A stretch of DNA of 8,315 nucleotides. It comes from Bacteroidales bacterium UBA1458 (lineage in GTDB: Bacteria; Bacteroidota; Bacteroidia; Bacteroidales; VadinHA17). Below, piece after piece: positions 1 to 6,438 of this stretch (positions are counted from its first letter, which is position 1; each line of letters begins with the position of its first letter). The position numbers and the translations under genes are program-made. The DNA is taken from positions 29,485 through 37,799 of the forward strand of contig DCSU01000147.1 in the NCBI GenBank assembly GCA_002325785.1. The letters are read 5' to 3'. The notes below the pieces were generated by a model. That model did not search any database. It had not been told where the DNA came from and worked only from the letters and a program-made list of their open reading frames with translations.

Positions 1-41
1 CCTGCCGGTCCGGCACCAATAATTATCAGATCGTAATCCAT
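1..41 (-). CDS. lpdA: Dihydrolipoyl dehydrogenase (E3), N-terminal fragment
   Basis: Only the first 13 codons and two bases lie in the window; the gene continues beyond position 1. The visible peptide MDYDLIIIGAGPA, followed by a codon beginning GG (glycine), is a hydrophobic beta strand running into GxGxxG, the FAD-binding Rossmann start typical of flavoprotein disulfide reductases. As the last visible gene of an E1 alpha, E1 beta, E2 operon, it is expected to be E3, which reoxidises dihydrolipoamide on E2 and passes the electrons through FAD to NAD. It starts 22 bases after the E2 stop and, unlike its neighbours, has a clear Shine-Dalgarno. Thirteen residues alone cannot separate E3 from other FAD enzymes such as thioredoxin reductase; the call rests mainly on operon position. 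Confidence 0.8.
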   Translation of the reverse strand, partial: MDYDLIIIGAGPA

Positions 42-47
42 CGACTT

Positions 48-53
48 CTCCTT
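48..53 (-). promoter_or_regulatory. Shine-Dalgarno site of lpdA
   Basis: AAGGAG on the minus strand, six bases before the ATG of the E3 gene. It supports that start. It stands out because the other genes of this operon have no recognisable ribosome binding site. Confidence 0.7.
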
Positions 54-63
54 GTCTTCTTTA

Positions 64-1386
64 TTATTGTCTCATTATTAGCGAAAGCGGATCAGCAACA
101 CCTGCCGCCACATCATTCAGGAACTCCGTTGCCTCGGCTCCGTCAACCACCCTGTGGTCTACCGAAAGAGAAAGTGGCATAACGTGCCCGATCTTTATCT
201 CACCGGCGGCCACCACTGGCTGCTGATTGATCCGTCCAATGCCCAGGATGCCTACCTGCGGGTAGTTGATCACCGGCACGCCGAACCATCCACCCAGTGC
301 ACCGTAATTGGTGATTGTGAAGGTTCCGTCCTTCATGTCATCCAGCGTCAGCTTCCTTTCACGTGCCTTAACTGCAATTTCAGCCACGGCCTTGCTCAGC
401 TCCTTCACAGTCAGTTTGTCAGCATCACGTATCACTGGAACTACCAGTCCCTCTTCAGTACTGACAGCGATCCCTATATTATAATAGTTCTTGAAGATAA
501 TATTCCCTTTTTCGAAGTCCATCTCAGAGTTTAGCTCCGGATGGCGCTTCAGGGCCGCCACGACCGCCTTGATTATGAAAGGAAGATAGGTAAGACTGAT
601 ATCCTCCTTCTTGTACTCCTCCCTGTATCTTGCCCTGGCTTCAACAAGTGCAGACACCTCAGGTTCCTCAAAGAGGGTCATGTGTGCTGTGCTCTGTTTG
701 GAGCGCAGCATGTTTTTGGCTATCGACTTACGCATCTGGGTCATAGGCTTTATTTCCACAAGCTCACCCGACGCTGCTGCTGCCGATGATGCGGGCCTAG
801 CTATCGGGCTTTTTGCCGAAGGTGCCGGGGCATGGAAGTTCTGTATGTCGCTCTTCATCACCCTTCCTGCAGGACCCGTTCCTGTTACCTGGTTTATGTC
901 GATGTTCATCTCGCGTGCCATAGCGCGAGCCACCGGCGTTGCCAGAGCCTTGCGCAGGGCAGCAGGTGATGCGGCAGGTTTAGCCTCAGTGCCCTCATCG
1001 CTTGCCGGGAGGTATGCATTGTTGGAGGCCACCTCGAGGGTGCCGACCACGCCGGCGCCCATTTCTTCAATCGGCTCCACCTCCATAGCAGTTGGCTGAG
1101 CGACAGCCTCAATTGCAGCCTTAGCTGAGGTTTCAGCGGCTGCTTCACCGGCGATGTCCAGCTCTACCAGGGTCTCACCCACATGGATAGTCTCGCCGAC
1201 CTTACCATAGCGCGCAGCTATTACACCTTCACGCGGTGAGGGAATATCCGCCACAACCTTATCGGTCTCCATCTTCACCAGCGGCTGTCCCACCTTAACG
1301 GCATTTCCCTTATCGACATACCATTCAAGAATTATGCCCTCAGTTAAACCTTCACCTATGTCCGGGAATTTGAAAATATATCTCAT
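64..1386 (-). CDS. pdhC: 2-oxo acid dehydrogenase E2, dihydrolipoyl acyltransferase
   Basis: This 440-residue protein is the core of the cytoplasmic complex. Its swinging lipoyl arm takes the acyl group from E1 and passes it to CoA. Domains in order: one lipoyl domain at about 2-77 with lipoyl Lys43 in METDKVVADIPSP; an Ala/Glu-rich linker at about 78-145; the peripheral subunit-binding domain at about 148-184 (from TPVARAMARE to GPAGRVMKSDI), which holds E1 and E3; a short Ala/Pro/Ser linker; and the catalytic domain from about 210, with the acyltransferase motif DHRVVDG at 410-416 (catalytic His411, Asp415). The length suits a one-lipoyl-domain E2. Translation starts 4 bases after the E1 beta stop, with no evident Shine-Dalgarno, suggesting coupling. 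The symbol follows the closest-looking family; a branched-chain E2 (bkdB) is the alternative, because the sequence does not settle the acyl substrate. Confidence 0.93.
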   Translation of the reverse strand: MRYIFKFPDIGEGLTEGIILEWYVDKGNAVKVGQPLVKMETDKVVADIPSPREGVIAARYGKVGETIHVGETLVELDIAGEAAAETSAKAAIEAVAQPTAMEVEPIEEMGAGVVGTLEVASNNAYLPASDEGTEAKPAASPAALRKALATPVARAMAREMNIDINQVTGTGPAGRVMKSDIQNFHAPAPSAKSPIARPASSAAAASGELVEIKPMTQMRKSIAKNMLRSKQSTAHMTLFEEPEVSALVEARARYREEYKKEDISLTYLPFIIKAVVAALKRHPELNSEMDFEKGNIIFKNYYNIGIAVSTEEGLVVPVIRDADKLTVKELSKAVAEIAVKARERKLTLDDMKDGTFTITNYGALGGWFGVPVINYPQVGILGIGRINQQPVVAAGEIKIGHVMPLSLSVDHRVVDGAEATEFLNDVAAGVADPLSLIMRQ

Positions 1387-1390
1387 TAGT

Positions 1391-2368
1391 TCAGAATTTT
1401 ATTGTTCTCTCAATCTCGTAGAATATCTTATCCGGTGTGATCAAATAATGATGCTCACCCTGGGGATAAGGTACAATCACATCAAAAGCTGCGACTCTCT
1501 TAGGTGGTGCTTCCAGCCAGAGGAAAGCCTCCTCGTTTGCGATTGCCATGATTTCAGAGCCCACACCAAAGCTGCGAGGCTCCTCGCCGACAAATATCAG
1601 GCGGCCCGTCTTCTTTACCGATGCTATTATTGTCTCCTTGTCAAGCGGATAGATAGTACGCAGGTCAATCAGCTCCACGGAATACCCTGCCTCTTTTGTC
1701 ATTACAATTGCCTTCTGTACTTCGCGTATCATGGCACCGTATGCCACAACAGTCACGTCTGTTCCCTGAGTCAGTACCTTCGCCTTGCCGATGGGTACCG
1801 AAAACTTCTCCTCACTTACTTCCTGCTTGATAGCCCTGTATATGCGCTTCGGTTCAAGGAAGAGCACAGGATCCTCACTCTCAATTGCAGAAATAAGGAG
1901 CCCCTTGGCATCATGGGGTGTTGATGGAACAACAACCTTCAGCCCGGGGATGTGCGCAAACATTGCCTCCATGCTCTCCGAGTGGTGCTCAAGAGCGTTT
2001 ATTCCGCCGCCGTAAGGAAGACGAATCACTATGGGCATCTTATACTTGCCGCGTGAGCGGTTGTGCATGCGCGTAATGTGAGATATTATCTGGTTGAAGG
2101 CCGGGTATATGAATCCGCAGAACTGCATCTCTATTACAGGACGCAGTCCGGCAGCGGCCATACCAACAGCTGTACCGGCTATCCCTGACTCAGCCAGGGG
2201 TGAGTCGAAGACCCTTTCAACACCATGTTTTTTCTGTAATCCTTCAGTGACCCTGAAGACCCCACCCTCGAAGCCGGCATCCTCTCCGTAGATAACTACG
2301 TTCTTATCCTCAGAAAGTTTGATATCAAGAGCATCATTGAGGGCATTGACTATATTCATTGCTTTCAT
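1391..2368 (-). CDS. pdhB: 2-oxo acid dehydrogenase E1 component, beta subunit
   Basis: This is the beta subunit of the thiamine-diphosphate-dependent E1 heterotetramer, 325 residues from the preferred start. GEDAGFEGGVF is at about 28-38. DSPLAE at 55-60 supplies the glutamate (Glu60) expected to contact the cofactor aminopyrimidine. The active-site histidine region EHHSES lies at 127-132. A transketolase C-terminal domain follows, including IDLRTIYPLD. An in-frame ATG six codons upstream (2386) is possible, but the chosen ATG lines up with the usual family N-terminus (MxxMxxxxAxxDAL) and makes a 4-base ATGA overlap with the E1 alpha stop, typical of translational coupling. Neither start has a clear Shine-Dalgarno. 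The stretch FLEPKRIYR resembles, from memory, branched-chain E1 beta subunits, so a bkd role is possible; the symbol is by operon context. Confidence 0.92.
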   Translation of the reverse strand: MKAMNIVNALNDALDIKLSEDKNVVIYGEDAGFEGGVFRVTEGLQKKHGVERVFDSPLAESGIAGTAVGMAAAGLRPVIEMQFCGFIYPAFNQIISHITRMHNRSRGKYKMPIVIRLPYGGGINALEHHSESMEAMFAHIPGLKVVVPSTPHDAKGLLISAIESEDPVLFLEPKRIYRAIKQEVSEEKFSVPIGKAKVLTQGTDVTVVAYGAMIREVQKAIVMTKEAGYSVELIDLRTIYPLDKETIIASVKKTGRLIFVGEEPRSFGVGSEIMAIANEEAFLWLEAPPKRVAAFDVIVPYPQGEHHYLITPDKIFYEIERTIKF

Positions 2369-3453
2369 TTGCGTGCGTTTTTCCATTGTAAGAATTTTTC
2401 ATGTTCAATCTGCTGGTTCCGGAGGTCCTGAGGCATCTCTGCATATGTATATTTGAAGGCGTCCTCAAGCGGATAATTTATGTTCTTCTCAACCTCCATG
2501 AAGATGCGATCAATCTCCTTTTTATATTCCTCGGTTATCCTCTCCTCTTCAGCGTCAGACCATAGTTTCTTTTTCTCCAGGAACAGCTTCATGCGGCGCA
2601 GCGGATCTTTTTTGTCCCAAAGCTTTTCCTCCTCGGTAGTACGGTATTTGGTGGGATCATCCGAGGTGGTGTGTGCACCCTTGCGATAGGTCACAGCCTC
2701 AATAAGAACAGCCTGGCTCTCCTTGCGGGCATAATCATGAGCGTACCTGAAAGCAGCAATCATGGCGAAGATGTCGTTTCCATCGACCTTAATACCCTTG
2801 ATTCCGTAAGCCTTTGATTTTATGGCGATATTCAGACTGGCGGTCTGCATCTTAACGGGAACAGATATGGCATACTGGTTATTCTGCACAACGAATATGA
2901 CCGGTACCTTCCACACACCTGCGAAGTTGAGGGCCTCGTGAAAGTCGCCCTCTGACGTTCCGCCGTCACCAACGAAGGCCATCGCCACCTCATCCTTCTT
3001 CTGGTACTTGATGGCGTATCCTATTCCGGCACCGTGCAGCAACTGTGATGCAATCGGCACGGACATGGGAATCATGTGATTTGCTTCTGAAAACTTAAAC
3101 GCGTCTTCATGACCCATGGCGTAGAGGAAAACCTCCTTTACCGAAACGCCCTTGGCCAGCCATGCCCCCAGCTCACGGAAGGCTGGCACCAGCCAGTCAT
3201 CGTTCCTGAGGACTGTGCCGGCAGCAACACCGATGGCCTCCTGGCCGTAGTTCGGCGGATAGGTGTAGACGCGTCCCTGCCGCTGGTATGAGACGATCAT
3301 GAAATCGAGCGTCCGCACAAACAGCATATCCTTGTATAATTTCACTGTCTCATCGTCTGAGAGAGCAGGCATCAGTTCCTTGCTGATTACCTTTCCGTTG
3401 TTGTCAATAACCTGCAGCATTTTGTCATCTGCGGGGTCAAACTGGTCGAGCAT
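2365..3453 (-). CDS. pdhA: 2-oxo acid dehydrogenase E1 component, alpha subunit
   Basis: This first gene of the operon encodes 362 residues, the usual size. With the beta subunit it binds thiamine diphosphate and decarboxylates the 2-oxo acid, then acylates the lipoyl group of E2. The diphosphate/Mg-binding motif runs from GDGGTSEGDF at 162-171 to VVQNNQYAIS at 189-196 (GDG, 26 residues, NN). YRKGAHTTSDDP at 256-267 is the mobile active-site loop that in eukaryotic E1 carries regulatory phosphorylation sites; His261 is the likely conserved histidine. RQGRVYTYPPNYGQEA at 58-73 and DDWLVPAFRELGAWLAKG at 85-102 resemble Bacillus-type pyruvate dehydrogenase alpha, hence the symbol. A charged, helix-rich C-terminal extension follows about residue 275. 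The start is the first ATG after an AT-rich leader with no Shine-Dalgarno. The substrate is inferred. Confidence 0.93.
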   Translation of the reverse strand: MLDQFDPADDKMLQVIDNNGKVISKELMPALSDDETVKLYKDMLFVRTLDFMIVSYQRQGRVYTYPPNYGQEAIGVAAGTVLRNDDWLVPAFRELGAWLAKGVSVKEVFLYAMGHEDAFKFSEANHMIPMSVPIASQLLHGAGIGYAIKYQKKDEVAMAFVGDGGTSEGDFHEALNFAGVWKVPVIFVVQNNQYAISVPVKMQTASLNIAIKSKAYGIKGIKVDGNDIFAMIAAFRYAHDYARKESQAVLIEAVTYRKGAHTTSDDPTKYRTTEEEKLWDKKDPLRRMKLFLEKKKLWSDAEEERITEEYKKEIDRIFMEVEKNINYPLEDAFKYTYAEMPQDLRNQQIEHEKFLQWKNARK

Positions 3454-3487
3454 ATTTTATTTTGTTTAACGTTTCTGTAATAAAAGA

Positions 3488-3495
3488 CAAAGATC
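3488..3495 (-). promoter_or_regulatory. Candidate -7 promoter element for the dehydrogenase operon
   Basis: Minus-strand GATCTTTG matches the Bacteroidota -7 consensus TAnnTTTG at five of six fixed positions. It would give a leader of about 25-30 bases before the E1 alpha ATG at 3453. No TTTG is present at the expected -33 distance, so this is only a candidate. Confidence 0.25.
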
Positions 3496-3499
3496 GGTC

Positions 3500-3579
3500 T
3501 AAATTGTTCAACCGGGGGTCCGGAAGTCAGTCTAATGTGAAGAAATGTTAAGAGGCACAAATGGTAAGTTTAAATTGTT
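3500..3579 (+). repeat. Pair of 9-base direct repeats in the divergent region
   Basis: TAAATTGTT occurs at 3500-3508 and again at 3571-3579, 71 bases apart (start to start), about seven helical turns. Its first six bases recur once more at 3581-3586. The copies flank the G/C-rich patch and lie next to the candidate -7 elements. They could be paired operator sites, but the motif is AT-rich and may be chance. Confidence 0.3.
3565..3572 (+). promoter_or_regulatory. Candidate -7 promoter element for the M16 peptidase genes
   Basis: TAAGTTTA matches the Bacteroidota -7 consensus TAnnTTTG at five of six fixed positions. It would place the transcript start near 3576, leaving a leader of about 50 bases before the preferred ATG at 3629 and only about 17 bases before the ATG at 3593. 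No -33 TTTG is visible at the right spacing. Confidence 0.22.
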
Positions 3580-3628
3580 TTAAATTAGCGAGATGTTTAT
3601 GCAATCAGTTAACCCAAACCTTAACGCT

Positions 3629-6430
3629 ATGAAGAACCTCATCAGATTTATGTTGATCTTTACTGTCATTGCAGCCGTTTCCTGCCAGAAGAAAGCAGGA
3701 GATGAGCTAACTCTTCCATTTGAAAAGTATGAGCTTGACAACGGCCTGAATGTCATCCTGCATGAAGATAAGTCAGACCCCATAGTCTCAGTAGCTATTT
3801 ATTACCATGTTGGCTCAAACCGTGAGGTGCCGGGCCGGACGGGCTTCGCGCATCTCTTTGAGCACATGATGTTCCAGCAGAGTGAGAATGTGCCTGAAGA
3901 CCAGTATTTCAGGCTGATTCAGAGCGCTGGGGGGAACCTTAACGGTTCAACCAACCAGGACCGGACCAATTATTACGAGACAGTCCCGAAGAATGCGCTG
4001 GAGATGGTCCTCTGGATGGAGTCAGACCGGATGGGCTATCTCACGAATACCATCACGAAACAGGCTTTTGCCATACAGCAGAATGTTGTACAGAATGAAA
4101 AACGCCAGAACTATGACAACAGGCCTTACGGCCACTCGTCTACCGTGATGGCCAGGGCAATGTTTCCCGAGGGCCATCCCTACAGCTGGACTACCATCGG
4201 GGAGATGAAGGACCTCTTTCACGCCACGGTGGAGGATGTTAAGGAATTCCATGGAAGGTTCTATATACCAAACAACGCTACGCTTGCAATTTCGGGCGAT
4301 TTTAACCCGGCAGCAACAAGGGAGCTGGTTCAGAAGTATTTCGGAGAGATACCAAGGGGTCCCGAGGTTGAGAAGCTAAACCCCCTTCCCGTCACTCTCC
4401 CGGAGACAAAGAAACTCTATCACGAAGATAATTTTGCAAATGCCGCCCAGCTTACAATGGCGTTCCCCACTCCTGAGAGGTATTCAAAGGATTCATACGC
4501 ACTTTCGGCTCTCTCCGATATTCTTGCAGGTGGCAGGAAGTCGCCGATATACACGGTTCTTGTGAAAGAGAAGAACCTTACTTCGAATGTCAATGCAGTG
4601 AACATGGCACAGGAGCTGGCAGGCACGTTTCGCATCTCAATAAATGCCAACCCAGGGGTCTCGCTGGCCGAGGTTGAGGATGCCATATTTGAAGCTTTCG
4701 CCAGGTTTGAAACCGAGGGCTTCACTGAGAAGGATCTTGAGAGAGTCAAGGCCGGACAGGAGACTGGCTTCTATAATATGATAAGCGGCGTTCAGGGTAA
4801 GTCGTTCAGGCTTGCCGAATATGACATCTTCGCAGGTGATCCCGGTTTCTACAAGGAGGATATGGCGAATATGATGGCTGTCACCGTAAGTGATGTCAAA
4901 CGGGTTTATGAGGAGTACATCAAGGGTAAAAACTATATTGCAACCAGTTTCGTGCCTAAGGGAAAGGTAGCTCTTGCCGCTGCCAATTCTGTCGATGCTG
5001 GCATTGAAGAGGAGAATATCCTTGCCGCAACTGAAGTGGTGATAGAAGGAGGAGCAGCAGAGGAGATAAAGAAGACTCCTGCCTCCTTTGACCGCTCGGT
5101 ACAGCCGCCGTTGGGTCCGGATGTTTCCGTTACCGTGCCCCCGGTATGGAAGTCATCACTCGCGAACGGGATGCAGCTATACGGAATACAACATACCGAG
5201 GTTCCCCTGGTGCAGTTTAATATTGTCATTGAAGGTGGACACATGCTTGATGACATCAGCGCACCTGGTGTGGCAAACATGCTTGCAACCATGCTCAATG
5301 AAGGAACAAAAAACAAAACCCCTGAGGAGCTTGAAGAAGAGATTGACCTCCTCGGAGCTATGATAAGGGTTTCTGGCGGCGAAGAGGAGATAACCGTTAG
5401 TGTCAACACCCTCGCACGGAATTTTGAGAAGACCCTTGCCATTGTTGAGGAGATGCTGCTGGAGCCGAGATGGGATTCACTGGCATTTGAGCTGGCCCGC
5501 ACGCGTGTTCTTAATGGCATCAGGAGAAGCTCTATCGACCCGACATACCTGGGGTCAATGGCTATGAGAGGACTTGTTCTCGGCAAAGACAATATCCAGG
5601 CAACCGACGTATCAGGCACAACTGAAAGCGTTCAGTCGATGACTATCGATCAGATCAGGGCATTCTATGAAAAGAACATTTCGCCTTCAGTGTCGCGCTT
5701 TTTGGTTGTCGGTTCAGTTGATCAGCTGCGGGTAGAGCAGGCGCTTGCCTCGCTGAGCGGCAACTGGGCTGCGAAAGAGGTTCAGATGCCTCAACTCGCC
5801 TTTGCCCCGGCACCCGAAAAATCAGGTGTGTACTTTGTTGATGTCCCGGGTGCAAAGCAGTCGAACATATATATTGGTGCACCCTCCATCCCACGAGGCC
5901 ACCCTGATTATTATCCGGCATTTGTTGCCAACTACAAGCTGGGCGGGTCGTTCAACGGCTATGTGAACCTGGTCCTCCGCGAGGAGAAGGGCTTCACCTA
6001 CGGTGCCCGTACAACCATCAATGCACAGAAAAACTATGGCGCTTTCGTTGCCAGCTCGGCTGTAAGATCAACAGCCACACTGGAGTCAGTGGAGATTTTC
6101 AGGGACCTGATGACAAATTACAGGGCCGGAGTATCGCAGAGCGATGTTGATTTCACCAGGAACTCCCTGCTCAAGGGCAATGCTCTGCAGTATGAGACAC
6201 AGAGGGCGCTTCTGGGAATGCTTAATACTATGAGTGCCTATGGACTTCCGGAGAATTATATCGAACTGGAGGAGAACTATGTGAAGAACCTGACTGTTGA
6301 AGAGGTTAATGCCATAGTGCAGAAATATATTGATCCCTCGAGGATGCATTATGTGGTTGCCGGCGATGCCACCACACAGCTAAAAGAGCTCAGCAAACTC
6401 GGCTATGGAGAGCCTGTTTTAGTTAAATAA
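3629..6430 (+). CDS. M16 family zinc peptidase lipoprotein, two-domain (PqqL-like)
   Basis: This is a 933-residue predicted lipoprotein metallopeptidase of the cell envelope. The signal peptide MKNLIRFMLIFTVIAAVSC ends in the lipobox cysteine Cys19. An in-frame ATG at 3593 would add 12 polar residues before it, so 3629 is preferred; the paralogue next door has its cysteine at the same residue number. The N-terminal M16 half carries the inverted zinc motif HLFEH at 75-79, the third ligand Glu157 in VVQNEKRQ, and NRPYG just after. A linker at about 485-505 leads to the second half (from about 506), where the motif is replaced by NMLAT at 550-554, so that half should be non-catalytic. It keeps the REEKGFTYGA segment from 784, typical of M16 C-terminal domains. 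The overall plan matches PqqL-type peptidases of about 900-950 residues, which cut short or unfolded polypeptides inside a closed chamber. The substrate is unknown. No Shine-Dalgarno is visible. Confidence 0.93.
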   Translation: MKNLIRFMLIFTVIAAVSCQKKAGDELTLPFEKYELDNGLNVILHEDKSDPIVSVAIYYHVGSNREVPGRTGFAHLFEHMMFQQSENVPEDQYFRLIQSAGGNLNGSTNQDRTNYYETVPKNALEMVLWMESDRMGYLTNTITKQAFAIQQNVVQNEKRQNYDNRPYGHSSTVMARAMFPEGHPYSWTTIGEMKDLFHATVEDVKEFHGRFYIPNNATLAISGDFNPAATRELVQKYFGEIPRGPEVEKLNPLPVTLPETKKLYHEDNFANAAQLTMAFPTPERYSKDSYALSALSDILAGGRKSPIYTVLVKEKNLTSNVNAVNMAQELAGTFRISINANPGVSLAEVEDAIFEAFARFETEGFTEKDLERVKAGQETGFYNMISGVQGKSFRLAEYDIFAGDPGFYKEDMANMMAVTVSDVKRVYEEYIKGKNYIATSFVPKGKVALAAANSVDAGIEEENILAATEVVIEGGAAEEIKKTPASFDRSVQPPLGPDVSVTVPPVWKSSLANGMQLYGIQHTEVPLVQFNIVIEGGHMLDDISAPGVANMLATMLNEGTKNKTPEELEEEIDLLGAMIRVSGGEEEITVSVNTLARNFEKTLAIVEEMLLEPRWDSLAFELARTRVLNGIRRSSIDPTYLGSMAMRGLVLGKDNIQATDVSGTTESVQSMTIDQIRAFYEKNISPSVSRFLVVGSVDQLRVEQALASLSGNWAAKEVQMPQLAFAPAPEKSGVYFVDVPGAKQSNIYIGAPSIPRGHPDYYPAFVANYKLGGSFNGYVNLVLREEKGFTYGARTTINAQKNYGAFVASSAVRSTATLESVEIFRDLMTNYRAGVSQSDVDFTRNSLLKGNALQYETQRALLGMLNTMSAYGLPENYIELEENYVKNLTVEEVNAIVQKYIDPSRMHYVVAGDATTQLKELSKLGYGEPVLVK

Positions 6431-6438
6431 CCCATACT

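Larger units (their letters stand above)
3454..3628. promoter_or_regulatory. Divergent promoter region between the E1 alpha and M16 peptidase genes
   Basis: About 175 bases (139 if the peptidase starts at 3593) separate two divergently oriented transcription units, so both promoters should lie here. The ends are AT-rich, with a G/C-rich patch at 3511-3523. I find no ribosome binding site in front of either gene, no long palindrome and no RNA-like fold. Candidate -7 elements are listed separately; neither has a matching TTTG -33 element at the expected distance, so the promoter positions are weakly supported. Confidence 0.6.

Noticed and set aside
154..1924. Open frames on the plus strand opposite the dehydrogenase operon, at 154-534, 611-1099 and 1334-1924
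   Set aside because: They lie antisense to well-supported E2 and E1 beta coding sequence, have Cys/His/Ser-rich translations without recognisable domains, and lack initiation signals. They are best explained as mirror frames of the real genes.
3512..3523. CCGG-GGGT-CCGG as a possible hairpin or terminator in the divergent region
   Set aside because: The stem is only four base pairs, each arm is itself a palindrome, and no T-run follows on either strand. It also lies between divergent genes, where no terminator is expected.
4933..5619. A 228-codon minus-strand open frame inside the first M16 gene
   Set aside because: It is antisense to a continuous, domain-bearing reading frame, and its Ser-rich composition is typical of reverse-strand reading of this gene.
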